Below are positions 1 to 5,998 of a DNA stretch of 7,249 nt, in pieces; the stretch's first letter is position 1; every line of letters starts with the position of its first letter. The DNA lies in contig CANGMO010000109.1 in the NCBI GenBank assembly GCA_947454295.1, forward strand, positions 1-7,249, given 5' to 3'. The stretch comes from Verrucomicrobiota bacterium. Its GTDB lineage: Bacteria > Verrucomicrobiota > Verrucomicrobiia > Limisphaerales > UBA9464. A program made the position numbers and the translations under genes. The notes beneath the pieces are model-generated. The model was not told where the DNA came from and made no database searches. It saw only the letters and a list, made by a program, of their open reading frames with translations.

Positions 1-649
1 CCTTGCGCCAGCGCGGCTGGAGCCGGGCGGCGAACCATCCCATGGCGACCACCGTCGGAACCAGGGCGAGCAACGTCATCAGCCCCAGCAGCGGACTGAC
101 CCAAAAGATCAGCACCAGCGAGCCGATCAACCCCGCCACCACGTCCACGCTGAACAGCAGGCAGACAAACACGAACTCCTGGAGGCGGCCCACATCGGTG
201 CTGGCTCGGGAGATGAGTTCACCGGTGCGGGCGTTATCATGCCAGGCGAAGGTCTGCCGCTGCAGGGCGTCGAACACCGCGCTGCGAATGCGGCCCACCG
301 CACGCTGGGCGGTGATGTTTCGCAGGGGGCCCAGCACCATGCCCACCGTGGCGCGGGTCAGGACGAGGATTACAAACAGGGTGACCGCCGACCGAAGTGG
401 AAACGGAGCGCCACCCTCCGGCTGCCCGCGTCCCAGGCCGGTGATGGCGCGTCCAAGAATGAGCGGCAGCGACAGTTCGATGCCGATGTTGACCAGCAGC
501 AATCCGATCGAACCGGCCACATGCCACGGGTCATCCCGCAGGAATTTCACGATGCCCCAAAGCGCGCGAACCGGCCCGGGTCCGGCTGACACCTTGGACT
601 CGGCATGGGGCGTCGCGGCGGTCGCCGCGGATGACGCGGTACCGCTCAT
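1..649 (-). CDS. ABC exporter, N-terminal transmembrane domain (partial, 3' end beyond window)
   Basis: Reading the minus strand from the ATG at 649 gives 216 codons with no stop before the window edge, so the C-terminal part is missing. Residues 1-28 form a cytoplasmic Ala/Ser-rich tail. Hydrophobic segments lie at about 44-66, 86-108 and 157-200. Between them is the typical exporter intracellular loop, residues 126-159, with the motif ARTGELISRASTDVGRLQEF; TGELISR followed by a D-V pair is the hallmark of type I exporter (MsbA/LmrA-like, ABC_membrane) domains. In this family an ATPase domain usually follows in the same chain and the protein works as a dimer, pumping lipids, drugs or peptides out of the cytoplasm; substrate is not predictable here. 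The start is 4 bases after the stop of the upstream PLP enzyme gene (TGACGGGATG), which suggests translational coupling. The ATPase domain itself is not visible, so a half-transporter fused to it is inferred. Confidence 0.88.
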   Translation of the reverse strand, partial: MSGTASSAATAATPHAESKVSAGPGPVRALWGIVKFLRDDPWHVAGSIGLLLVNIGIELSLPLILGRAITGLGRGQPEGGAPFPLRSAVTLFVILVLTRATVGMVLGPLRNITAQRAVGRIRSAVFDALQRQTFAWHDNARTGELISRASTDVGRLQEFVFVCLLFSVDVVAGLIGSLVLIFWVSPLLGLMTLLALVPTVVAMGWFAARLQPRWRK

Positions 650-653
650 CCCG

Positions 654-1817
654 TCAGCGTCCGCCGTCCAGCACTTCCAACACGCGATGCAACTCCGCGT
701 CGGTGTTGTAGTAGTGGGGACTCAGTCGAATCCATCGGCGTCCGTCGCGGCTGTTTCGGAGCGAGGTGACGATCCCCGCCGCTCCAAGGTTTCCGTGCAG
801 TGCCGGCATGTCCCCGCCCGGCACGGCGAAGCTGATCATGCCTCCCAGATTCTCAGGGGGCATTTCCGGCTGGAGCACCTCGCATCCACGCTCCAGCAAT
901 GCCGGCACCATCCAGGCACGCTTGCGGGCCAGCTCGGTGGCGATCGCGTCGATACCGATCTCCTCGAGCAGCGCAAAGGCCGCACGGAGTCCCGCCAGGC
1001 CGAGCAGGTTCTGCGACCCGGCCTCGTACTTGCGGGCGTCATTGCGGAAGTGGAGATCCTCGGCGGTGAGGAACTGCGGCGACTTCACGTTGTGCCAGCC
1101 ATGGACGATGGGGGCGAGCCGGGCCTGGACTTCCCTGCGGACGTAGAGCACGCCCGCGGCGCAGGGGCCGAGCATCCACTTGTGGGTGTCGGCCGCGAGG
1201 AAATCGACATGCTCCACCGAGGTGGGAAAAGCGCCGAGGGTCTGGATGGCATCCACGCTGAACAGAATGCCGCGGGAGTGCAGCCACTTCCCGAGGGCGT
1301 CCACGTTCACGCGCCATCCGGTGACAAAGTGACTGCTCGAAAGGGCAACCAGCCGGGTGTTCTCGTCCACCTGCCCCTGGACATCAACGAGGCGAATCTT
1401 GCCGTACTCGCGAATGTTGAGCAGACGCACTTCGACCCCGCGATCGGCCAGCGCCATCCACGGATAGACGTTGGAGGGATAGTCGTCGTGATACACGAGA
1501 ACGTTGTGCCCTTTCTTCCAGGGCATGCCCGCCGCGACGTAGCTCAGCGCCACCGAGGTGGGACCGACAAAGGCGATCTCCTCGGGCTGAGCCTTGAGAG
1601 TCTCGGCGACCAGACGCCGCGTGTCGGTGAGGTAGTGCGGCGGCAGGGAGGCTTCCTGATCGTCCAGCGTGGCGGCAAGGGCGCGCGCCTGAATCGCTTC
1701 CGCGACACGACGCGGCAGCGGACACACAGCGGCGTGACCCAGGTGAATCTTGTGAGCCGCCACCGGGAACTCATGGCGGCGGAGTTCCTCGTTGGCGTGC
1801 AGTTCGGCAATCGTCAT
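654..1817 (-). CDS. Class V aminotransferase-like PLP-dependent enzyme
   Basis: This is a complete 387-residue protein of the fold-type I PLP family (Aminotran_5). The cofactor site is clear: DTHKWMLGP places the Schiff-base lysine at K213, with D189 and Q192 in FSVDAIQTLG as the pyridine-binding pair. The segment KYEAGSQN (263-270) matches the conserved R/K-F/Y-E-x-G block of class V enzymes. The C-terminal block SLRNSR...RWIRLSPHYYNT (352-371) fits the family but carries no cysteine where SufS-type cysteine desulfurases have their RxGHHCA loop, so a desulfurase role is unlikely. Aminotransferase, epimerase or lyase activity on a small amino compound remains possible. I chose the ATG at 1817 because the upstream in-frame alternative is a TTG at 1901 whose extension is Arg-rich and unlike the family. 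It lies immediately before the ABC exporter gene, probably in one operon. Confidence 0.9.
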   Translation of the reverse strand: MTIAELHANEELRRHEFPVAAHKIHLGHAAVCPLPRRVAEAIQARALAATLDDQEASLPPHYLTDTRRLVAETLKAQPEEIAFVGPTSVALSYVAAGMPWKKGHNVLVYHDDYPSNVYPWMALADRGVEVRLLNIREYGKIRLVDVQGQVDENTRLVALSSSHFVTGWRVNVDALGKWLHSRGILFSVDAIQTLGAFPTSVEHVDFLAADTHKWMLGPCAAGVLYVRREVQARLAPIVHGWHNVKSPQFLTAEDLHFRNDARKYEAGSQNLLGLAGLRAAFALLEEIGIDAIATELARKRAWMVPALLERGCEVLQPEMPPENLGGMISFAVPGGDMPALHGNLGAAGIVTSLRNSRDGRRWIRLSPHYYNTDAELHRVLEVLDGGR

Positions 1818-1902
1818 CCGCGGCGACCCTAGTGCAGACCGTCGCCGGAGTCGAATCTCTTCTCGCACCGAGGGAACCAGCCGAATCCTGGCAGATTTCA
1901 AC

Positions 1903-1932
1903 CGCAGATGGACGCGGATGAACGCAAATGGG
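1903..1932. repeat. Three tandem imperfect 10-bp units (CGCRRATGRR)
   Basis: The units are CGCAGATGGA, CGCGGATGAA and CGCAAATGGG, head to tail with no spacers, consensus CGCRRATGRR. They are directly visible in the sequence. They resemble 10-bp-period intergenic repeats of the form 'CGCAGATGAA' that I recall as dispersed in genomes of several phyla, including Verrucomicrobiota; that link is from memory and not tested here. The period of about one helical turn could also suit a protein-binding array. Function unknown. Confidence 0.6.
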
Positions 1933-1997
1933 CGGCGGCACGATCCAGTATCGCCTGGAGGAAACGCCCCGTCGCACAGTTCCGCCCGCTCGGAGTC

Positions 1998-2011
1998 CGG
2001 CCTTCAGGCCG
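1998..2011. repeat. Small hairpin, CGGCC-TTCA-GGCCG
   Basis: A perfect 5-bp GC-rich inverted repeat closes a TTCA tetraloop (written on the plus strand). It is followed by a C-rich run, not by a T-run on either strand, so it does not look like a standard intrinsic terminator. A related hairpin with the TTCA loop on the opposite strand lies 24 bases further right. Confidence 0.5.
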
Positions 2012-2035
2012 ATCCCCCGATGCCGCGCCCCCGAA

Positions 2036-2049
2036 CCGTCTGAAGACGG
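2036..2049. repeat. Small hairpin, CCGTC-TGAA-GACGG (TTCA loop on minus strand)
   Basis: A perfect 5-bp inverted repeat. Read on the minus strand it is CCGTC-TTCA-GACGG, the same C-TTCA-G core as the hairpin at 1998-2011 but in opposite orientation. It lies 62 bases beyond the stop codon of the TerC-family gene on that gene's strand, so it could protect or end its mRNA. No T-run follows it, so termination without Rho is doubtful. Confidence 0.5.
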
Positions 2050-2111
2050 GACACCGAACGCGATCCCAAGTCCGGCCAATCCCCTTCAACTCTTCGGCGG
2101 TTCAACCTGCC

Positions 2112-2843
2112 TCAATGCCCCGCGCCTTTGCTCTTGGCGCGGTGGCGGATGTTCAACATCTCCACTCCCGCCGAGAACGCCATGGCGAAGTAGATGTAGC
2201 CCTTGGGCACGTGCTGATGGAACCCCTCGGCCATAAGCATGGTTCCGATGAGGATGAGGAAGGCGAGGGCGAGCATCTTGATCGTCGGATGCCGCTCCAC
2301 GAAGCCCGCGATGGCGTTCACGAACACCAGCATGACGATCATGGCCACAACGACCGCCGCAATCATGACCCCGATGCGATTCGACATGCCGACCGCAGTG
2401 ATGACCGAATCAAGGGAAAACACGATATCCAGCAGAAGGATTTGAATCACGGCAGCCTGGAACGAGGGCACCTTCCCCACCGACTGTTCGGCGTGCTCAC
2501 CCTCCAGTTTCTCATGGATTTCCCGGGTGCTCTTGAAGACCAGGAAAAGGCCGCCCGCGAGCAGGATCACGTCCTTGCCGGACAGGGAAAGCGCCTTGCC
2601 GGCAATCGTCGTGGTCCAGAACGGCTGATCGAGCTTCATCACCCAGGCCAGCGAACAGAGCAGGAGGATCCGGGTGACCAGCGCCAGCGCGAGGCCGGTC
2701 CGACGGGCCTTGGCGCGCAGTGCCTCGGGCAGCTTGTTGCTGAGGATCGAGATGAAGATGAGGTTGTCGATGCCCAGGACGATTTCGAGAAACGTCAGGG
2801 TCAGGAAACCGATCCACACATCCGGGTCCGTCAGCCAGTCCAT
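2112..2843 (-). CDS. TerC-family integral membrane protein
   Basis: The complete 243-residue protein is close in length to the short YgdQ-type TerC proteins. It has about seven hydrophobic segments, near residues 11-33, 49-69, 91-105, 130-152, 157-181, 188-206 and 216-230. Two related acidic motifs mark the internal repeat of this family: EIVLGIDNLIF (20-30) and LLDIVFSLDSVI (137-148), giving E20, D26, D139 and D145 inside the membrane. Characterised TerC relatives are tied to tellurite resistance and to manganese export or metal delivery to secreted enzymes; which applies here is unknown, and metal handling at the inner membrane is the best inference. No ter-cluster partners are present. It starts at an ATG without a strong ribosome site and is transcribed away from the ABC-2 permease gene. 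A 294-base gap separates it from the next gene on its strand, so it is probably a single-gene unit. Confidence 0.93.
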   Translation of the reverse strand: MDWLTDPDVWIGFLTLTFLEIVLGIDNLIFISILSNKLPEALRAKARRTGLALALVTRILLLCSLAWVMKLDQPFWTTTIAGKALSLSGKDVILLAGGLFLVFKSTREIHEKLEGEHAEQSVGKVPSFQAAVIQILLLDIVFSLDSVITAVGMSNRIGVMIAAVVVAMIVMLVFVNAIAGFVERHPTIKMLALAFLILIGTMLMAEGFHQHVPKGYIYFAMAFSAGVEMLNIRHRAKSKGAGH

Positions 2844-2852
2844 AAGGGGCGG

Positions 2853-2881
2853 ACGCTACCGTGGAATCGCCAACATGCCAA
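2853..2881 (-). promoter_or_regulatory. Possible sigma70-type promoter for the TerC-family gene
   Basis: On the minus strand, TTGGCA (2881-2876) and TAGCGT (2858-2853) are separated by exactly 17 bases. The -35 box matches the consensus in 5 of 6 positions, the -10 box in only 3 of 6. The start of transcription would fall within a few bases of the ATG at 2843, giving a nearly leaderless mRNA, which agrees with the lack of a clear ribosome site. A chance match is quite possible. Confidence 0.25.
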
Positions 2882-2895
2882 TGGAAGCGGTGCTG

Positions 2896-2915
2896 GCGGT
2901 TTCCAGCGGTTTCCA
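2896..2915. repeat. Perfect 10-bp tandem direct repeat in the divergent intergenic region
   Basis: GCGGTTTCCA occurs twice in a row (2896-2905 and 2906-2915), and a further GCGGT lies at 2887-2891. The repeat sits between the divergent TerC-family gene (start 2843) and ABC-2 permease gene (start 2963). Identical half-sites one helical turn apart could be an operator for a regulator controlling one or both genes; no regulator gene is in the window, so this is only inference. Confidence 0.45.
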
Positions 2916-2962
2916 ATTGCGACTTTTCGCACGTCGCCGAGGGCCGTAGGATCGGCATCAGG

Positions 2963-4504
2963 ATGGTCCTTCTCCCTGTGGCATACCGCGAGTTGCTGGT
3001 CGCGGCACAACGGCGGGTCACCTTTCGGGTCCGCACGGGCGCCGCGTTTCTCGCGGCAATCGTTGTTTTCCTTCTCCTTGTCTCCGGGCGCCTCGCGGAT
3101 CCCCGTTCGGGTGGGCATCAATTGTTTGGTGTCCTCAACACCTACGCCGCCGTTCTGGCCGGAATTGCGGGTCTCTTTCTGACGGCGGACTCAATCAGCG
3201 GCGAGCGCCGCTCGGGAACTCTGGGGCTCCTCTTCCTCACCGACCTCAGCGGATTCGACATTCTCGCGGGCAAACTCGCCGCCTCGGGACTTCATGCCGC
3301 AACCACCCTGCTGGCGGTAGTCCCGGTGATCGCGTTCAGCTGGACCCTCGGCGGCGTCACCCGGGCGGAGCTGGTGCTGTCCGCGGTCGCGCTGCTCAAC
3401 CTGCTCTGGTGTTCGCTAGCCACAGGCCTCTGGGTGTCCTCACGCCGCAATGGAGCCGGGACCACCCTGATGGAAACCGGCGTCTGGCTTGGGCTGGGAA
3501 CGCTGGCGCTTCCGTCGGTGCCACTTCCTGCCTCCGCCGAGATCCTCAGGCTGCTGAGTCCGGCAACGCCGTGGCTTGAGGTGTCGGGAATGGCCGGTGG
3601 ATTCAACCTGGATCACTACGCCCTCTCGTTGCTCGCCTCGCATCTTCTCGGTTGGGGATTGCTGTGCCTGGGCGCCCGCGGGCTCAGATCCACCCGGACC
3701 GCAGCCGAATCGCGCAAGACCCATTCGTACATCCTCTGGATCCGCGGCGGCGTTCCGGACGATGCGAATCCCGTGATGTGGGTGATGCAACCCAACCGGC
3801 TGGTGCGGCGCACCTGCTGGGCCCTGGCCTCGCTGGGCGCAGCAATCGTGACGGTTCGCTGGGTTGAAGCCACGTTCCACGGGCGCACCCTGTACGACCC
3901 GCTTCGTGATATCCGCTGGGGTCCGATCGAGCTGCCCCAGGGATCGGCGCACGAGATTGTCGTTCCCGTCATCCTGCTGCTCACAGTGTTCAAGCTGATC
4001 TTCGCATGGCACTGCTGCCGGTCGGCGGCCGAGTTGCGCGAGGGCGGACTGGAACTGCTGCTCTCGACGCCGCTTCGGGCCATGGAGGTGCCGCGCGGCA
4101 TCTGGCACGCCGGCGAACGGGGCCTTCTCCATCCCGCCGCCTTTCTCGGGTTCGTCCAGCTCCTCGTCACCGTGCTTGCCGCGCTGTCCTCGGCCAGCGC
4201 GGCAGGATGGGTGGGACTGTTCGCCGCGGGATATTCCCTCGTCGTGACCGCGCTGGATTTCGCGACGATTGCCTGGTGGGCGACCTGTTTTGGATTGCGC
4301 GACGGACGGCCGGCGGTGGCCTTCGGCAAAACCATTGCCGTCGTACTGGCCTGGCGGAGCCTGATCTGGTTCGTCCCGGATCTGCTGATCACCCTGTTCC
4401 TGCTCGAGTGGGGCCGCCTCCGCTTTCTCGCCCACTTGCGCGAGGTCCGCGCCGACGACGCGGAGCCCCCACCCCCGGGCTTGTGGTCGCCAACGCGCGG
4501 ATGA
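2963..4504 (+). CDS. ABC-2 type transporter permease protein
   Basis: The 513-residue polytopic membrane protein has roughly ten to twelve hydrophobic segments, for example near residues 25-45, 57-77, 105-127, 135-157, 216-238, 282-299, 331-351, 391-411, 415-438 and 453-473. After the second segment it has GERRSGTLGLLFLTDLSGFD (80-99), the E-R-x-x-G-T-L-x-L-L-x-x-T-x-L signature of ABC-2 permeases. A second copy, REGGLELLLSTPLRAMEVPRG (359-379), starts the second half, so the protein looks like two permease units in one chain. ABC-2 permeases need a separate ATPase subunit, but none is in the window. Start: ATG at 2963, giving a short N-terminus (MVLLPVAYRELLVAAQRR) typical of the family; the in-frame ATG at 2861 would add 34 residues without hydrophobic or family character and run into the divergent regulatory region. 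Its TGA overlaps the ATG of a mini-ORF. Substrate unknown. Confidence 0.85.
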   Translation: MVLLPVAYRELLVAAQRRVTFRVRTGAAFLAAIVVFLLLVSGRLADPRSGGHQLFGVLNTYAAVLAGIAGLFLTADSISGERRSGTLGLLFLTDLSGFDILAGKLAASGLHAATTLLAVVPVIAFSWTLGGVTRAELVLSAVALLNLLWCSLATGLWVSSRRNGAGTTLMETGVWLGLGTLALPSVPLPASAEILRLLSPATPWLEVSGMAGGFNLDHYALSLLASHLLGWGLLCLGARGLRSTRTAAESRKTHSYILWIRGGVPDDANPVMWVMQPNRLVRRTCWALASLGAAIVTVRWVEATFHGRTLYDPLRDIRWGPIELPQGSAHEIVVPVILLLTVFKLIFAWHCCRSAAELREGGLELLLSTPLRAMEVPRGIWHAGERGLLHPAAFLGFVQLLVTVLAALSSASAAGWVGLFAAGYSLVVTALDFATIAWWATCFGLRDGRPAVAFGKTIAVVLAWRSLIWFVPDLLITLFLLEWGRLRFLAHLREVRADDAEPPPPGLWSPTRG

Positions 4505-4548
4505 CTTTCAAACTTCCAGTTTGGCGCCACACTGCGCCGCATCCGTGA
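4501..4548 (+). CDS. 15-codon mini-ORF coupled to both neighbours (possible leader peptide)
   Basis: An ATG at 4501 opens a frame encoding MTFKLPVWRHTAPHP and ending in TGA at 4546-4548. Its ATG overlaps the stop of the ABC-2 permease gene (ATGA, 4501-4504) and its stop overlaps the likely GTG start of the tRNA nucleotidyltransferase gene (GTGA, 4545-4548). Both are the classic 4-base overlaps of translationally coupled genes. This would let ribosomes leaving the permease gene continue into the next gene. The peptide has no recognisable domain. It may instead be a chance frame, because a frame this short is expected by luck; the double overlap is the only support. Confidence 0.35.
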   Translation: MTFKLPVWRHTAPHP

Positions 4549-5924
4549 TCGACCAGATTCCATCAAGGCTCCGACGCATCCTTCGGGAGACGCCTGAGCT
4601 CGCGCACGCCTACCTCGTGGGCGGATGCGTACGAGACTGGAAGCTCGGGGTGGCCTGCACCGACTTCGACATCGAGGTCTACGACATCACACCGGAAACC
4701 CTGGTAGGCGCCCTCGCGCGCTGGGGCCGCACCGATGCCGTGGGCAAATCGTTCGGGGTCGTCAAGCTGTCCACCGACGGTCACGTGTTCGACTTCTCGC
4801 TGCCACGCCGGGATTCGAAGTCGGGGCCCGGGCATCGCGGATTTGATATCACATTCGATCCCGCCCTCTCGCCCCGGGAAGCCGCTTCACGCCGCGATTT
4901 CACGGTGAACGCGATGATGTTCGATCCGCATCGCGGGGAGCTGCTCGATTTTTTTGGAGGCGAGGCGGATCTGCGGAACGGAGTCCTGCGCCACACCAGC
5001 GGCGCCTTCAGCGAGGATCCCCTTCGCGTCCTCCGCGGCATGCAGTTCGCCGGGAGACTCAACCTGACCGCGGCCCCGGAAACGCTCGAGCTTTGCCAGC
5101 GCATTGCCGCCACCCATTCCGAACTCGCCGTTGAACGGGTGCGCGAGGAGTGGATCAAGTGGGCGACCAAATCCGCCCGACCTTCCGCCGGACTTCGCTT
5201 CCTGCGCGACTCCGGATGGCTCGTGCACTATCCCGAAATCGCCGCACTGGTGGGCGTGCCGCAGGATCCTGAGTGGCATCCGGAGGGCGACGTGTGGACC
5301 CATACGCTCGCCTGCCTCGATGCCCTCGCGGAACTCCCGGCATGGCAGGATTCCGAGCCGCGCCGACGACTGTTTCTCACCCTCGCGGTACTGGCCCATG
5401 ATTTCGGCAAACCCGCCTGCACCCACGAGGCCGATCGTGGAGGACGCCGCCGGATTGTCTCGCCCGGCCACGAGCCCGCCGGCGGTCCGCTGGCCGCCTC
5501 CTTTCTCGAGCGATTGGCCATGCCCGAATCGTACGGCGCGCCGGTGGTTCCGCTGGTGGTGAATCATCTGGTGCACCTCAACGCCCCGACTCCGCGCGGG
5601 GTGAGGCGTCTCGCCCAGCGGCTGATTCCCGCGACGATTGACGACCTGATCGTGGTGATCACCGCCGACGCCTTTGGCCGTCCCCCGCGTCCCCGCGAAA
5701 TCCCGGCCGGTGCCACGGCCCTCCGCGAGGCCGCCGCGCAATTGCAATTGGAACGAAGCGCACCGCGACCCCTCTTGCAGGGACGCCATCTGACGGCGTC
5801 AGGCCGCACTCCCGGCCCAAGCTTCAAACGAATCCTCGACGCCGCATTCGAAGCCCAGCTGGACGGTGAATTCCAAGATCTGGACGGCGCGCTGACCTGG
5901 CTGAAGGCTCAACCCATCGACTGA
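4545..5924 (+). CDS. cca: CCA-adding-type tRNA nucleotidyltransferase with HD domain
   Basis: The protein matures or repairs tRNA 3' ends by adding CCA without a template, in the cytoplasm. Numbered from the GTG at 4545 (459 residues): the nucleotide-binding G-box LVGGCVRD is at 24-31, the metal-binding DFD at 40-42 within TDFDIEVYDI, RRDFTVNAMMFDP at 116-128, and the EDPLRVLRGMQFAGRL block at 157-172, in the usual class II (poly(A) polymerase/CCA) order. An HD phosphohydrolase domain follows: H253 in DVWTHTLACLDAL, H285-D286 in LAHDFGKP, and H309 in PGHE, so the metal-binding set looks intact. The C-terminus (GRHLTASGRTPGPSFKRILD, then AQLDGEF) is also family-typical. Only a few residues precede the catalytic core, and no ATG is available near the start; a TTG at 4521 would add eight residues, but GTG gives a 4-base overlap with the mini-ORF. 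Some relatives add only A or only CC, which sequence alone cannot exclude. Assignment to the family is secure. Confidence 0.92.
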   Translation: MIDQIPSRLRRILRETPELAHAYLVGGCVRDWKLGVACTDFDIEVYDITPETLVGALARWGRTDAVGKSFGVVKLSTDGHVFDFSLPRRDSKSGPGHRGFDITFDPALSPREAASRRDFTVNAMMFDPHRGELLDFFGGEADLRNGVLRHTSGAFSEDPLRVLRGMQFAGRLNLTAAPETLELCQRIAATHSELAVERVREEWIKWATKSARPSAGLRFLRDSGWLVHYPEIAALVGVPQDPEWHPEGDVWTHTLACLDALAELPAWQDSEPRRRLFLTLAVLAHDFGKPACTHEADRGGRRRIVSPGHEPAGGPLAASFLERLAMPESYGAPVVPLVVNHLVHLNAPTPRGVRRLAQRLIPATIDDLIVVITADAFGRPPRPREIPAGATALREAAAQLQLERSAPRPLLQGRHLTASGRTPGPSFKRILDAAFEAQLDGEFQDLDGALTWLKAQPID

Positions 5925-5998
5925 GCCGCGCAGCGTTTCCATTTCCCGCGACGTCCGTCGTGTGTTGGTTCCGCATCCCTCTGCGGCTGTTCTCCAAC
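5925..5998. other. Convergent spacer with a weak hairpin
   Basis: This 74-base spacer separates two genes that converge on it. It contains a 5-bp inverted repeat CCGCA-TCCCTC-TGCGG at 5971-5986, followed on the plus strand by CTGTTCTCC, with no true T-run. It may help end one or both transcripts, but the stem is short; I would not call it a confident terminator. Confidence 0.3.

Larger units (their letters stand above)
1818..2111. other. 294-base non-coding region with repeats and hairpins
   Basis: This stretch lies between the TerC-family gene (upstream on the minus strand) and the PLP enzyme gene. I see no convincing gene in it. It holds three tandem 10-bp units at 1903-1932, two compact hairpins at 1998-2011 and 2036-2049, and a 9-bp direct repeat AGTCCGGCC at 1994-2002 and 2069-2077. 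The open frames crossing it translate to Arg/Pro/Ser-rich sequence with no family resemblance. It probably carries the end of the TerC transcript and the promoter of the PLP enzyme operon, but I cannot point to a promoter with good consensus boxes. Confidence 0.6.

Noticed and set aside
654..1817. Cysteine desulfurase (SufS/NifS) assignment for the PLP enzyme
   Set aside because: The conserved catalytic-cysteine loop is absent in the C-terminal region, so only the broader class V assignment is supported.
3..1832. Large open frame of 609 codons on the plus strand
   Set aside because: It lies antisense to the ABC exporter and PLP enzyme genes, which show clear family motifs. The translation is Arg/Pro/Ser-rich with no domain, as expected for an antisense shadow in GC-rich DNA.
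1818..1901. N-terminal extension of the PLP enzyme to a TTG at 1901
   Set aside because: It would add 28 Arg-rich residues of no family similarity; the ATG at 1817 begins an N-terminus that fits class V enzymes.
2936..2963. Possible plus-strand promoter TTTTCG - 17 bases - TAGGAT for the permease
   Set aside because: The boxes match the consensus in only 3 and 4 of 6 positions, and the implied transcript start is right at the ATG; no better than chance.
1908..3182. 424-codon plus-strand open frame across the TerC gene and both flanking spacers
   Set aside because: It is His/Arg/Asp-rich, antisense to a clear TerC protein and runs through repeats and the start of the permease in another frame; no real gene features.
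3440..4566. Long minus-strand open frames antisense to the ABC-2 permease
   Set aside because: They are low-complexity Arg/Pro/Gly-rich translations opposite a well-supported membrane protein; shadows of codon bias.
4887..5789. 300-codon minus-strand open frame antisense to the tRNA nucleotidyltransferase
   Set aside because: The plus strand has every expected CCA-enzyme and HD motif in order; the antisense product has no recognisable domain.
5971..5986. Confident intrinsic terminator between the convergent genes
   Set aside because: The stem is only 5 bp with a 6-base loop and no T-run on either side, so it is noted only as a weak hairpin.
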